Both the position numbers and the translations under genes were made by a program. This document shows, piece after piece, positions 1 to 11,687 of a DNA stretch of 64,000 nucleotides. The notes below the pieces were generated by a model. That model saw only the letters and a program-made list of their open reading frames with translations, searched no databases and was not told where the DNA came from. Origin of the DNA: Locusta migratoria (lineage: Eukaryota; Arthropoda; Insecta; Orthoptera; Acrididae); assembly GCA_026315105.1 (NCBI GenBank), contig CM048750.1, positions 264,855,151 through 264,919,150 on the forward strand. The letters are read 5' to 3'. How positions within the stretch are numbered: position 1 is the stretch's first letter; every line of letters begins with the position of its first letter.

Positions 1-154
1 TTATGTTGCAAGTACGTCCTCCAGTAAAGGCGACCCCCGGAGCAAGACTCTTCCCCATCCTCCCACCCCCTCTTGGGATCGCGACCGACAGGTTGAAAAA
101 CACTGCTCCAAAATTTTGAACATAGCTGTTATTGTCAGCAACCGTTACAACGTC

Positions 155-415
155 AAAGGACAAAAATGCAGCCCTCGGTCGCAAAAATAATATTCTTTAA
201 CCTGCTTTCGGCAATAACTATGACTGCATTCATCAGAAATTATAAATTAAAACAAGTCACATAAAAAAGTTACAACTCATCTGTACAGCTTACGTCATAA
301 AATGAACTTTTTTTTAATTTATTTTTATTATTATTATGTTAGAAAGATCTAGCCACTTTGGTATACACGCCTGCACGGAGGGAGGCGTGCACCCCATAGG
401 GGCTAGCTAGCTCTT

Positions 416-448
<33 letters not shown>

Positions 449-595
449 TGACTTAAGCCTTACAGATGAGTTGTAACTTTTATTATGTGACTTGTTTTAA
501 TTTATAATTTCTGATGAAGGCAGTCATAGTTATTGCCTAAACCGGGCAAAAGAATTTTATTTTGCGACCGAGGGTTGCATTTTTATCCTTTGACT
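155..595. repeat. Inverted pair of Penelope-like repeat with hammerhead-like cores
   Basis: Two arms of about 135 bp (155-290 and 457-595) are near-perfect reverse complements around a spacer holding a small GC-rich hairpin and a T-run (about 418-447). Each arm carries a hammerhead-ribozyme-like core. In the left arm, on the minus strand, CTGATGA (230-236) is followed by GAAAG (205-209). In the right arm CTGATGA (511-517) is followed by a stem whose arms read AGGCA and TGCCT, and then AAACC. Penelope-like retroelements are known to carry hammerhead motifs in their long repeats. Assignment to that class is an inference from this core alone. Confidence 0.5.
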
Positions 596-599
596 GCTC

Positions 600-1455
600 T
601 AAAAGATCGTCGCCTTCCCTCCAGTCATTGCGATTTGAGTTGCAGAAGCCTAGGGTATCGATGGAACCTACTCGGCTCTATATTGCTTTCATGTCTTCCT
701 TTAAGCCGATCTGGTGGGGATCCCAAATACTTGAACAATACAACTGTTCTGTAAGCGGTAATCTTACAAAAATTCACCCAACAAACGAAACTTCAGCACC
801 CGCCTTTCCCACGACTGTCCTTACTTCGTTTCATTTCATATCGCTCTGCAACGTTACTCCTAGATTTTATTCAACGTTTCTTTGTCATGAAGCACACCAC
901 AAAGACTGTATTCAAACATTACGAGGTTGGTTGTCTTGTTAATCTGCTTCTATTCGACCTGCTCGGTTAGCCGTGTGGTCTAGCCACCGCTTTCTGAGAT
1001 GGGAAGCCGTAGCGGCCCCGGTTCGAAACCGCCCGGAGGATTAACGAAGGGGGTCGTAGTGCCTGGGTGTGGTTTTTAGGCGGTTTTCCACATCCCCCTA
1101 GGTGAATATCAGACTGGTCCCCAAGTCCCGCCTCACTTACACGATTCGAAAGCATTTCGTAGCACTTTACACTTTCACACATGACATTGGGGTTACACAT
1201 GTCCTCCTGGGGTGCATGGGTTTGCGACAGGAAAGGCATCCAGCCACCCTGTAACTATCAACACGCCAAATCCGATTAAGAAAGCCAACCCTGCTTGTAC
1301 GGGAGCATGGCTCAAGAGAAAAAAGAAGAAAGAAAGGGCTAGATCCTATTCCTCACATCAACTAGACTTTTGTCTAAGTCATCTCGCATCCTACCTCAGC
1401 AATTGAATGGCGAACTGTTACCGTACACCTCAGCATCATCAGCAAACTGCCTTCC
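600..1455 (-). pseudogene. CR1/Jockey-like LINE fragment, split by a SINE
   Basis: The minus strand of 600-955 and 1340-1455 resembles the better-preserved copy at 61625-62400, including the stretch around the conserved 'tatcgctctgcaa' and the later 'cagcatcatcagcaaac'. It is a decayed reverse-transcriptase 3' half with many stops and no usable frame. The two halves are separated by a SINE at about 960-1338. Confidence 0.55.
960..1338 (+). repeat. tRNA-derived SINE (family E)
   Basis: A tRNA-like head with an A-box-like segment near 968-985 and a B box (GGTTCGAAACC, about 1020-1030) is followed by a roughly 250 bp unrelated body. It ends in an A/G-rich tail (about 1312-1338). It sits between two pieces of one LINE fragment, so it is a later insertion. 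The head is too degenerate to be a working tRNA. Confidence 0.6.
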
Positions 1456-1459
1456 GAAC

Positions 1460-2095
1460 ATTTATGTAGCTAGAAACATTCCATCAAATAAAACACAAGC
1501 AGAAAGGTCTAATGTAATAGATATTTCAGTTCCATAATGAAATTCTATAATAGAATATAGAATTTAATGTGTTATTGGCACTCAATTTCACCATTACTTA
1601 CCCAATTCTTGTGCTGAGCTGTTGTGGACCGGGTTACCTGCAAAAGAGATTATAACGTAAGGTCTTTTGCGCTAGTAATGCAAAAATAATAACCTCTCGA
1701 AGAATATGCCGCACCGATTGAAAATACAATATCAGGTTATCTGAGACAAATTTCATTCAAGTATCTACATGTATATTTGGTCTTTTCCAACAATGTGTGG
1801 TCAAATTTCTAGGCAAAAAAATTTTTCTTGTTGTGTAGACCTATCCAACATTGTACTCGATTTTATACAGGTTTTCTTCTATTCCTGTCAAAGGCATCAA
1901 TTACAAATTAATCTCAAGAAAGCTTACCAGCAATAGAATAAACAAGTGTCTGGACAGCAGACATTAAAATAAAAGATAAATTAGTAATTAAAATTGTTTT
2001 CATCCCGAAGCGGGTAAACTTCAAAGCATTATAGTTAGCATACAATACATATATAAACAATTATATTTAGACAGAGTAACAGTCATTAAGCATTA
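1460..2095. other. Unassigned AT-rich stretch
   Basis: No coding frame, repeat boundary or RNA gene is recognisable here. Composition is AT-rich with short A and T runs. Confidence 0.5.
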
Positions 2096-2099
2096 AGTT

Positions 2100-2385
2100 A
2101 AATTATTTTAGCCCAGAAACTGGCTTCGTCCAAGGCCTTAAATCCTCTTTGGTGCAGGATAACGGGCACAAATGACAGTAGCGCAGGTGAGACGTTGTCT
2201 GCTCCTCGCCACACTCACAAATTGAGGGCCCACTAACGAATTCCATTTTTGAAGGCTTACTTTACACCACCCAACACCAGTTCCTAACCTGTTGAGAGAC
2301 TTCCAGGTACACCACCTCTTATTATAACCGGAAGGTAGCTCTTCTTTAGGTTTTCTCTCAGCCTAGAGGAGAAATTTCTGCTCTC
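2100..2385 (-). pseudogene. C-terminal zinc-binding tail of a non-LTR retrotransposon
   Basis: The reverse complement of 2161-2220 reads CECGEEQTTSHLRYCHLCP, a C-x-C ... H-x3-C-x2-C arrangement. This is typical of the tail that follows the RT/RNase H region in several LINE clades. Flanking residues continue in a similar style but the frame soon breaks. It may belong to the same kind of element as the RNase H fragment at 45775-46600. Confidence 0.55.
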
Positions 2386-2452
2386 TATCTCCACATGTCT
2401 TCGCATGGTTTGTTTTGTTGTCTAAAGTAATTTGAAAAGAAACATTTAATTA

Positions 2453-2810
2453 CTGTTGTTGTGGTCTCCAGTCCGCAGATTGGTTTGATGCAGCTCTCCT
2501 GTGCAAGCCTCTTCATTTGACGGAAGGATACGAACGGCAACCTATATCCTTTTGAATCTGCTTGTAGTATTCGTCCCTCAGTCTCCCTCCACAATTTTTA
2601 CCCCACACACTTCCTTCTTATGTTAATATGACGTTTCCTTGATGTATCAGAATTTGTCCCAACAAATTATCCCGTCTCTTAATCAGGATATGCCATAAAT
2701 ACCTTTTTCTCCCCAATTCTGATGAGTATCGCCTCATTAGTTACGTGAACTACCCATCTTATCTTCATCATTCGTCTGTAGCACCTCTACTGTCGTTGGA
2801 TATATGAACC
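2453..2810 (-). pseudogene. RTE-family LINE, 3'-end fragment
   Basis: The reverse complement matches the 3' end of the RTE family seen at 22544-25715, including the region encoding the RNRRGRPRDGYSKQIQ-like tail and the terminal 'cagtccgcagattgg' segment. The fragment is 5' truncated and frameshifted. No target duplication was identified. Confidence 0.7.
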
Positions 2811-2859
2811 TAGAAAAGTTTTGGCTATGTGAAATGGTATAATATTTTAGAAATTGAAG

Positions 2860-3440
2860 AAATTGAAGTGATGAAGAATTTACCGGGTGGTCAGAAAAAA
2901 ATAAAATAAAGTAAAAGGACTGATATTGGACCGATAAAGAGGGTAAATAAATTTAAATATTTGGGAGAAATGATTCAGGTGAATGGCTTAGAAAAATTTG
3001 GTTTAGAAGAAAGAGTTAAAGTGGAGATAGCATATGATATAACCAGGAAAATTTACAACAAAAGGTCTCTGTCTAAAAATTTGAAAATACAGCACTACAA
3101 CAGAGTATGAAAGCCAGAATGTCTTTATGCAAGTGAATTACAAATTACATAAACTTGAAGGCCTAGAAAGAAAAATCATTCGAAAAATACTTGGTCCACT
3201 AAGAAACACAGAAGTATGAAAACTAAGAAGTAATGCAGAAGTTTATCGCAACATAGAAAACATAACCGAAACACTACGGAAGAGGCGACTGCTATTTTCT
3301 GGACATTTATAGCGAATGAACAGCAACAGGTTAACCAAATAGATTTTTAAATATCTCTGGGACAAGAAGTCAACAATAGCATGGCTTCAAGAAGTTAGGA
3401 AAAGAAGTGAAAAAGATGCAACAACTTTTAAGAAGAAAGT
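2860..3440 (+). pseudogene. Reverse-transcriptase thumb fragment of a second LINE family
   Basis: The plus strand encodes FKYLGEMIQVNGLEKFGL and then pieces like IYNKRSLS, KIQHYNRV and ELQIT. This pattern follows the RT catalytic core in RTE/BovB-like endonuclease-reverse transcriptases. It differs clearly from the main RTE family of this window. In-frame stops show it is dead. It ends near an A-run at 3502-3531. Confidence 0.55.
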
Positions 3441-3501
3441 GTTAAAAATAGGATTCCAAGGCAGGAGGGAGAAGAAGAAAGAAGTAAAGTGGTCTGAGGA
3501 G

Positions 3502-3533
<32 letters not shown>

Positions 3534-3540
3534 AGGATGC

Positions 3541-3731
3541 CGCGGTGGAGTAGCCGAGCGGTCTAAAGCGTCTCGCTGCGGAGCGCGCGGTTGCTCACCG
3601 TGGAGGTTCGGGTCCTCCCTGGGGCATGGGTGTGTGTGTTTGTCCTTTGGTTAGTTTATCTAGGTTTAAGTAGTTTGTAAGCTACGGACTGATGACCACG
3701 CAGTTTGGTCCGATAGATTTACAGACATTTT
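3541..3731 (+). repeat. tRNA-derived SINE (family B)
   Basis: The tRNA-like head contains an A box (TAGCCGAGCGGTCTA, near 3550) and a degenerate B box (GGTTCGGGTCC, near 3606). The body contains 'aagtagtttgtaagc', shared with families A and B elsewhere in this window. The flanks carry an imperfect target duplication: an A-rich stretch ending GGATGC at 3535-3540 and again at 3739-3744. The SINE inserted at a poly(A) run (3502-3531). Confidence 0.75.
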
Positions 3732-3899
3732 AGAAAAAGGATGCATAGTGAAAAGATGAAAGAATACTGGAGGAAAAAAGAAAGAAGAACAAAGGGGGAA
3801 ACATTGAAATTGGTGCGTGGTCCTTAGATGGCCGAAACGATGAAAGAAAAAAGAAAAAAAAAAAAAAAAGACTGACGAGCTCGTAAGGTTGTTATAGAC

Positions 3900-4000
3900 A
3901 GATCCATCAAAAGCTGTTTCTACATAATTTTCTTTTTGCATGGAAACACGTTTCGACATCGAGTTAGTTTCTTTTTCAGTCGTCATCAACCTGTATCTGC
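3900..4000 (-). repeat. Penelope-like repeat fragment with hammerhead-like core
   Basis: On the minus strand TTGATGA (3983-3989) is followed by CGAC, a loop of about 20 nt, GTCG and then AAACG (3950-3954 is GAAAC in the minus sense). This is a degenerate hammerhead-like arrangement with a 4-bp stem II. A shorter piece of the same end (minus-strand 'gttgaaacgtgtcc') lies at 7495-7515, close to a tutl exon. The class assignment is inferred. Confidence 0.35.
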
Positions 4001-4145
4001 AGGGCATATCAATTAAGTATGTTGAGACTGGATTCCATTAGGAAACGTGTGTGGCACGACCGCACAATACGTATTATAAACACGTGAAACCATAGATTTG
4101 GTCATACAAATTGGAAGCTGTTTTTTACTACTTCAAATTTATTTT

Positions 4146-5505
4146 TACCACTGAATAGCGAAAGAAACTGGTATAAGGCCGTTGTATGAAAAATGTGTAT
4201 ACACACAGAAGACAATGCTGCCGTCGGCAACAGCTAAATATCACAAAAGGTGTCTGGAGCACGCGCTAGTTCCTTTACTGCTCCTACAATGACAGGTTAT
4301 CACGATTTAAGTGAGCTTGAACGTTTAGTTAGAGTTGGCGCTCGAGAATTGGGGCACTTCGTTTCCGAGGAAGAGACGAGGTGCGAATTTTCCCGTATGA
4401 CACTGTGAACATCGGTAAAACAACAAATCTTCGACAACGCTGCGGCCGGAAAAAGCTTCTATAAGGACAGATCCACGACGATTGAAGAGAATCGTTCAAC
4501 GTGACAGAAGTGCAACACTTCCCGAAATTGCTGATAATTTCAGTGATGGACCCTTAACACGTGTCAGCGTGCGAACCATTCAACGAAACAACATCGATAT
4601 GGGCTTTCGAAACTGAAGGCCCACACGTGTACTCTTGCTGACTGCACGACGCAAAGCTTAACGCATCATCTGGAATCGTCAATACCGACATTGGATTATT
4701 GATGACTAGAAACATGTTGTCTGGTCTGAGTAGTTTTGTTTACAATATATATCGACCGGATGGACACGTATCGGTGTGGAGACAACCTCATGAATCTATG
4801 AACCTTGCATGTTAGCAGGGGACTGTTCAAGCTGGGTGAGACTCTGTTGGGTTGGGTTGTTTGGTTGGGATAGGGGCACCAAAGTGCTAAGGTTATCAGT
4901 CCCCCGGTGGGTAGAGGTATGAGTGAGGATAAGAAAGGAAGGGAGGGGGGAAGGAATGAACGAAGACTGGATTAGCACGGGGCTCCGTGCTCGCCACGCA
5001 CGCACTCACGAAAGAACCGAGAACCCCATGGGGGTACAGCGTGTGCAGTTGGACTTAAATGGTCCTCTTATACGTCTAGATAAGACTTTCACAATACATA
5101 CACATCCTGGCGTATCACCTGCATCCATTCGCATCCATTGTGCATTAACGACGGATTTGGTGAATTCCAGCAGGACAATGCGACACTCGACACATCTCAA
5201 GAAATCCTACAGAGTGGCTTCAGGAATACTCGTCAAATTTTAAAGGCTCCCCAGTCATGAACATTATTGAGCGTATCTGGGATATCTTACAATGTGCATT
5301 TGAGAAGCGATCTCCACATCTCAACTTTGCGGTGAGTTTCAGATTTATGAACAAGGCCGCGGGGTGCATGGTTCAGTTCCATTCTGCACTACTTCAGACA
5401 TTAGGCAGGTCCATGCCACGTCGTATTGCGGCACTTTTGCGTGCTCGCGAATTTCATAGGCGACGTTAGGCAGATGTAGCATTTTCTTTGGCTCTTCAGT
5501 GTAAT
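4146..5505 (+). mobile_element. Tc1-like DNA transposon, degenerate
   Basis: Terminal inverted repeats are visible: CACTGAATAGCGAAAGAAAC near 4149-4168 against the reverse complement of 'tttggctcttcagtg' at 5488-5503. Inside, broken frames give a helix-turn-helix region (RRLKRIVQRDRSATLPEIAD), a QDNAT motif at the second catalytic Asp and MNIIERIWD at the third acidic residue. This is the classic Tc1 DD34E layout. Many stops and a SINE-like insertion (about 4845-5035) make it non-functional. Confidence 0.75.
4845..5035 (+). repeat. SINE-like insertion inside the Tc1 element
   Basis: A segment starting with G/T-rich 'ttgggttgggttgtttgg' interrupts the transposase between GTTCAAGCTGG (about 4826) and the continuation near 5045 (GTGCAGTTGGACT). 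The opening resembles a widespread insect SINE head. I see no clear B box and no target duplication, so the class is uncertain. Confidence 0.4.
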
Positions 5506-5631
5506 TACTTATGTTTGTAACGCTGTTTAAGACCTCGTTGTAGTCACCAAAATAACTAACTTTGCAAGATAAATTTATATTTAGGAGAAATATAGGATCA
5601 CGCGGGGCAATACTCATATTACGACTTCGAA

Positions 5632-6668
5632 GACAGATTAAGGAAAGGTAAAATTACGATTTTTGCATTTGTCGTCTGGAAAAAGCATTTGACAGAGCTG
5701 ACTGGTCTACACTTTTTCAGATTCTGAAGGTAGCAGGGATAAAACACAACGAGCGAAAAGCTTATTCAACTTGTACGAAAACCAGACAATTATTAGACTC
5801 GTACAGCTTGAAAGGGTCACAGTGGTTGGTAACGGAGTACGACAGGATTGTAGCCTTTCCCCATGAGCAAGCTGTGAAGGAATGCAAAGAGAAATTTGGA
5901 GGGGGAATAAAAGACTTGCGGTTTGATGGCGCTACAGTAATTCTGTCAGGGGCAGCAAACGACCTGGAAGAGCAATTAAACGGCATGGAGAGAGTGTAGA
6001 AAGGAAAGTGTAAAATGAACATTAAGTAGTGTCAGAAACACAGGCGATTCTGAAGGAATTAGATTAGGTAACGAGACGATAAAAGTAGTGGACGAGTTTT
6101 GTTATTTGCATAGCAAGATAACTTGTGTTGGCCGAAGTGAAGAAGACATAAAATGCAGAATATATAGAGGAAGAAAAACGTTTAAGAATAGGCGAAGTTT
6201 GTTGACGTGCAATAATAGTTTAAATGTTAGGAAGTGCTTTCTGAAAGCATTTTTCTGGAGTGTGGCATTCTATGGGTGTGAAACGTGGACGATAAGGAGT
6301 ACAGGCAAAAATATGATAGATGCTTTCGAAATGTGGTGCTACTGACGAATGATGATTAGATAGGTACAATCACATAATTAATGAGGAGGTGCTCAGCAGA
6401 ATTGGGGAGCAAAGGAGTTTCTGAAATATCCTGACGAATAGAAGGGACAGGTTCGTGGGACACATTCTGAGGCATCAAGGAATTGTTAACTTAGCATTAG
6501 AAGGAAGTGTGTGGGGTAAAAACCGTAGAGGGAGACCGAGGGACGAATACAGTAAGCAGATTCAAAAGGATGTAGGTTGCCGAACATATTCTCAGATGGA
6601 GAGACTTGCACAGGGCAGGGTAGTGTGGAGACCTGCATCAAACCAGTCTGCGGACTGAAGATCACATT
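5632..6668 (+). pseudogene. RTE-family LINE, 5'-truncated copy
   Basis: The plus strand encodes, across several frames, the RT palm onward. It includes an FVVWKKHLTELTG stretch (the FVDLEKAFDNVDW region), NDLEEQLNGME, VVDEFCYLHSKITC and then GHILRHQGIVNLALEGSVWG. It ends with SNQSAD and a stop at 6655-6658. Stops and frame changes near 5760-6080 and 6345-6455 show it is dead. Confidence 0.8.
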
Positions 6669-7480
6669 AAAAGCTGTACGTGTGTTGTGTATGTTGAACC
6701 TATCGTTAGATCAGACAACAAATTGTTCCTTGACACAGCAATTTGGTTTAATTATGGCCCTGATACTGATGTATATGCTATTAAGTGAGAAACAGTGCAT
6801 GAAACTGATTATGTGCGCAACGGATATTTTTAACAAAACAACTGTGACATGTAGCCTTTTGAAACAGACCCTGACTATACTCAAAAATTTTGACTGCGAG
6901 AAAGATATTAAAAAAAAAAAAACCACAAATCACTTTCTTAATGCTTGACTGTGAGAATTTTATGCAGATCAGTTTCTAATTATTGAAATTTAGTATCAAT
7001 TTAGTATCATAGTCAATTAACTATCATTTACTATGGCACCAATAATGAAATCCGTTCAACAATATTATTCACATCAATACTGCACTTTAAATCCACTAAT
7101 AATTAATTATCAAATGAAGGAAGTAGGTTAATTTTCTAACTACGTAAATGAATCATGAAGGAAAGTTTAAGCTACTTATTATTAATAATCAGCATTACAT
7201 TACCTACATAATACAACTTCTGACTTGCTGGCAAAGCAGCCTCTGCTCTACATCGGAGCCATACACACAACCCAACCGCTCTCTAAGCGAGCTGAACCAC
7301 TAGTACTACTCTCTCTCAGTGCGAGCTACAATGCTATGCAATACATGATCTTTGCCAAAGATGAAACTTCATAAAGGACACATATCGATACATACAGTAG
7401 AAGCGATATTATACATTTTCTTGCAAGCAAGTTACTCGATACAAAACAGGAGGCACAATATTGGACATTTTCTTACAAAA
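6669..7480. other. Unassigned stretch below tutl exon
   Basis: No gene or repeat boundary was recognised. It is AT-rich except for a short segment at 7225-7330. If the tutl reading is right, this lies in the intron downstream of the FN3 exon. I found no exon for the second fibronectin domain here. Confidence 0.45.
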
Positions 7481-7580
7481 TAATTTTTTTTATGGACACG
7501 TTTCAACATCAACAATAGCAACTGTAACGGGTGGGTGAGTCGAGCGTAGTACGCAGTGTCAGAGTTGTCTGGTGGCTCAC

Positions 7581-7753
7581 CTTTGGTGCGGACATGCAGC
7601 ATCTTGCTGAACATGCCGTCGCCGTAGGAGTCCTGGCTGAGCACCATGAACTCGTAGGTCCTGCCGGGCCCCAGGTCTCTGACAGTGGCCTCAGTGCTGG
7701 TGCGCGACGCCAGCTTCATCGTCCTCCACTCGGGAGTGTCCGCCGGCCGGTAC
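7581..7753 (-). CDS. tutl: Turtle (tutl) exon: second half of fibronectin III domain 1
   Basis: This 173-bp exon on the minus strand encodes YRPADTPEWRTMKLASRT, then EATVRDLGPGRTYEFMVLSQ and DSYGDGMFSKMLHVRTK. It is the C-terminal half of a fibronectin type III fold: the E-W-R strand, the L-x-P-G-x-x-Y-x-F/V pattern and a final strand. It closely resembles the first FN3 domain of insect Turtle, a cell-surface Ig-superfamily protein of the IgSF9/Dasm1 family that acts in axon and dendrite patterning. The upstream boundary is a CAG acceptor (intron ends 7754) and the downstream boundary a GTGAGC donor (begins 7580). The first base completes the Trp codon split with exon 11688-11950, so phases agree. 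Composition is far more GC-rich than the flanks. Only part of the gene is present. Confidence 0.85.
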
Positions 7754-9840
7754 CTGCCGACACCACACGCTGGACAGGCCGACAAGCCACACAGGCAACA
7801 AGTACTCTGCGGAGCAGTCTACATATACAAAAATTTAATGCGAGATACTGCCGTCCCATCACAATATCTGACTGATTTCTCTAAATCGTCTTACAACGAG
7901 AGGAAACCTACTCGTCATCCGCCACATTCACTCAAATTTAAGGTACACGCATGGCGTGCTGAAACATGAAAGTGTCCCAAGTGGGAACTCCACATGTCCA
8001 AGCACGTACGAGATGAAAATAATATTGGTACGGATCTATGTGAAAGTTTCTTGGTTGATCTTCTCTCTTACAAAATTTACGTATGTTGCGAAACTTGTGT
8101 GTTTTACCATATGATCTAAGACATATAACTGACTGACGCTTCTTGAATGAAGTGTAACTGTATGTGTTTGAACTTGTTCTGCCTGAATGCCTTTGCACAA
8201 CGTTATGTTAATCTGACTGCGTGGTTTTTAACTGTGTTCTATGTGAATTTAAAGGTATTGCAAAACCTATATGATTGCGTAGTGTTTATTATAATGAGAC
8301 ACAAACTGCTAATTGTTTCTGTATGAAAATGTCGTAACAAAGTTAACTGCCTGAAAATTACTGGTACTAAAAATCACTGTGTTAATAATTCTGGCCCTAC
8401 AAACTTGTTTCTGACTGATCTAACAATCTGTAACGGAATGTAACGAACACAATATTTATCAGTGCAATCTGACTCAGTGTTAACACTTGTTAACCTGAAC
8501 ACTGTATGAATTGTCCTACCCTGAAATCTGTAAATCATACTGAACTGTAAGCCTTCCAAAAACTGATTCTTTCTCACTTTCACTTTTCGATTACTTTCAC
8601 TTACTAACCTGGATTTTTTTTCGTTTTTATTTATTTATTTATTTATTCACAGACTGCATAAATTTGCGCTACATCAAACTGCTTCCTGCTGTACTAACTA
8701 CTGGAAAACTAACTACAGAAAACATCTATGGCACTTTTATTAAAAATGTGAGGAGGGATAAACTGGTAATCTGTTTAAGAAACTGGAATTAATCATTAAA
8801 AATGAAATATCTGGTTTATTTTCTAACTGATGTAACTTCATGAAAATTACTAACAATGTCGTTTTGGATTTTAAAATCTTTGAGAGAAAAATGTAACTTA
8901 GATGTTTAATCTGGCAGCAAAATTCTTTTTAAACAAAGATAAACATTTCTTTACTGTTAATAAATTTAACTCGATTTACACAAACAATGATACAACAATA
9001 CCATATTTCAAGAACACTAAAAATGAAATTCCTATTTCATAAAAAACGCAATCTCAAAACTAAACTATTACAATAAATACTTTTCCTAACACAGAAAGGG
9101 GTCCCTAGCATTAATCGTGAGACCCCAAGCTAACAGCAAGATCTTTCCCGACCGTTACTGTTACCATTAGTTCAGCCTAACAATGCGAAGTTTTGTCATA
9201 GAAACATGGCAAGTATTTCATGAAAAACTTTACCTTATAAAAACTTCAAAAGATCGTTTCTCCAACGTCATCTATTCCTTTCGTCCCCATATCTTAAACA
9301 AACAGCTTGGCTCAGCATTCAAGTCTCAAAATCTCATCTCCTCGGCTATCCCGCCGGAACGACAACTGCAATCACATTAATCACAACTCTACTTCCCGGC
9401 AACAATACTACCACCGTCTCCAATATCGATAGTAATGCCATCGAAAAATAAGCCTGCAACCAAAGATTAACAACCCATGCCTGACTAGCTTGACACTGGT
9501 CTCAAATTCGCAGTACATTTGAATATGAAATGTATACTTTCCCATAGCAGGTATCTTACATGCACCTCATCAACTGTCCCAGTGACAGTATGCTTAGGAA
9601 GCGGTGTTAGGCTCAGCGGCCGTAACGTGTTAGAAAAGAAGTATGCAGCTATACATTGGCCACGGGTGTGGAAAATTCCCTGCCCACTGAAACTCGAGGG
9701 TCATGGTATAAGTCATCAACAAAAAAATACGGGACACGACATCGACTCTACAGTATCGGAATTACAGGCTCCCCACTCTGCCCTGACTTTCACCTCCTGG
9801 ACACAGTCGATCATCGCTTCAAGTCTTCGTTTCTTAAGGT
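7754..9840. other. tutl intron, upper-coordinate flank, unassigned
   Basis: This is intron sequence between the two tutl exons by the splice reading. From 7960 to 9180 it is AT-rich with frequent 'taactg' motifs and a TTTA microsatellite-like run near 8630-8655. No coding frame or transposon motif was recognised. 9520-9840 is less AT-rich but also unassigned. Confidence 0.5.
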
Positions 9841-9844
9841 GAAA

Positions 9845-9945
9845 AAACTCCGTGTGTTTGCTGAAATTGATTTTATTGCCCCCAGACGCGTTTCGCCTTT
9901 TAAAGGCATTTTCACCGGGATCTACAAGTAAAATTTTTTGTGAGA
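9845..9945 (-). repeat. Penelope-like repeat fragment, decayed hammerhead-like core
   Basis: The minus strand has a CCTTTAAAAGG hairpin followed by CGAAACGCG (GAAAC at 9890-9894 in the minus sense). The upstream half that should read CTGANGA is changed to GGTGAAA. The stem and the GAAAC half remain, so this looks like a decayed member of the hammerhead-bearing repeat class. Confidence 0.35.
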
Positions 9946-9949
9946 TATA

Positions 9950-10810
9950 TTGTTTCGAGATTATAAACGGTTGACGTATATTATTTTATTTTATTTTTAT
10001 TTATTTATTTATTTATTTTTTTTTTTTTTTTACGTAACAGAAGAAGTTTTTGCTTACATTTTTGTAGTCTTTTCAACTATCTTCTGCTGTTTCTTCTATC
10101 TGGTGAAGGCCACATCTTGCACATTGTATAGCTAAGACACTTTTTTACACAGTTGTACACATTTTGGAGGTGTTTAGCAGCCATGATTTAGGGGAGACCG
10201 GGGCACGTTGGCCATATTTTTTTAAATATTTTGTTAATATTAGTTTATTTGACGTATTTAAATTTATGAAATTATTGTTAAATATTAGATAGGTCTTTAC
10301 TGAATCTGGATGGCAGTTATTTAACTTAAAAATATTAGTTAAAGTACTAGAAAAAATTAATTACTGGACATATGTCAAGTGGCCAATCTGCCCCTAGCTC
10401 GGGGTAAGTTGGCCCAGAGGCTAGGGTACATTGACCCATGTAGTCATTTGGTAAGTATAACTGAATTTTCAAAACTTTTTTTTTCCAATTTGCCACAAAC
10501 TGGCAAAAGTGGAGCTGCCTACGATATGGCATAACTGTTACTTTCTTTTAAGTGCTTTATTTTTGGGAGGTTTTAAGGGGAATTGAAATTATAGTTTAGG
10601 AGGAAAAATATGCTCCCACTAGAAAGAGAACTGCGTAGTTTATTATTTTATTTCATTTATTTATTATTTTTTATTTATTTATTTTTTGCAGTCCCATAAC
10701 GCTAACCGCCCCCTCCCCCGACTCCGTCTCTAGGGTTGTTTTCTGCAGCGGTTTAATGGGATTTTGGTGTCAATTAAGGGGGAATATTGGTGTCATAGTA
10801 GGCAAATCTG
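9950..10810. other. tutl intron, low-complexity and unassigned
   Basis: Contains T-rich TTTA runs (about 9980-10032 and 10630-10690) and a segment with repeated 'ggggca/ggccca'-type words (10190-10440). No gene or element boundary is evident. Confidence 0.5.
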
Positions 10811-10814
10811 GCCA

Positions 10815-11634
10815 GTGTATATAGTGCAGGAGGGAGAAATAAAAGCATTGCAGTTTGCCGATGACATAGTAATTGTGTCAGACACTGTAAAAGATCTGGT
10901 AGAGCAATTAAATGGAATGGAAGGAAGATATAACATGAACATTAACAAGAGTAAAACGAAGGTTATGGAATGCAATGTCAGAAAATCAGGTGATGCTGAA
11001 GAAATTAGTGTAGATAATGAGAAAATAAAAGTAGTAGATGAATTTTGATATTTGGGTAGCAACATAACTTCTGATGGCCGAGGTAAAGAAGATATAAAAT
11101 GCAGAATGACTATAGGAAGAAAAACTTTTCAGAAAAGGAGAAATTTGTTGACATCCAATATTAGTTTAAATGTTAGGAAGTGCTTTATGAAAGCATTTGT
11201 CTGGAGTGTACCATTGTAAGGGTGTGAAACGTGGACGATAAGGAGTTCAGACAAAAAGATGATAGAAGCTTTCGAAATGTGGTGCTACAGACGAATAATG
11301 AAGATTAGATAGGTACATCACATAACTAATGAGGAAGTGCTCAGCAGTATTAGGGAGAAAAGGAGATTTGGCATATCATGACTAAAAGAAGGGATAAGTT
11401 GGTGGGACTCATTCTGAGGCATCAAGGAATCGTCAACTTAACATTATAAGGAAGTGTGTGGGGTAAAAATCGTAGAGGGGGACGGAGGGTCGAATACAGT
11501 AAGCAGATTCAAAAGGATGTAGGTTGCCGAACGTATTCTCAGCTGAAGAGACTTGCACAGGACAGGGTAGCGTGGATAGCTGCATCAAAGCAGTCTGAGG
11601 ACTGAAGACCACAACAACAACAACAACAACAACA
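10815..11634 (+). pseudogene. RTE-family LINE, 5'-truncated, inside tutl intron
   Basis: Starts at the catalytic LQFADDIVIVSD motif, continues through VEQLNGME, INKSKTKVMEC and VVDEF, then breaks at a TGA and further frameshifts. The 3' end retains the family tail and finishes in an (AAC)n simple repeat (about 11611-11634), typical of RTE elements. It lies antisense to tutl and ends 53 bp short of the donor of exon 11688-11950. Confidence 0.85.
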
Positions 11635-11687
11635 TGAGGAATGAGCAGTACCATGTGCATGCCGCGGCTGGAGCAGGCGCTAGTTAC

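Noticed and set aside
10190..10440. Repeated 'ggggca' and 'ggccca' words suggesting a short tandem array
   Set aside because: Spacing is irregular and no repeat unit could be defined.
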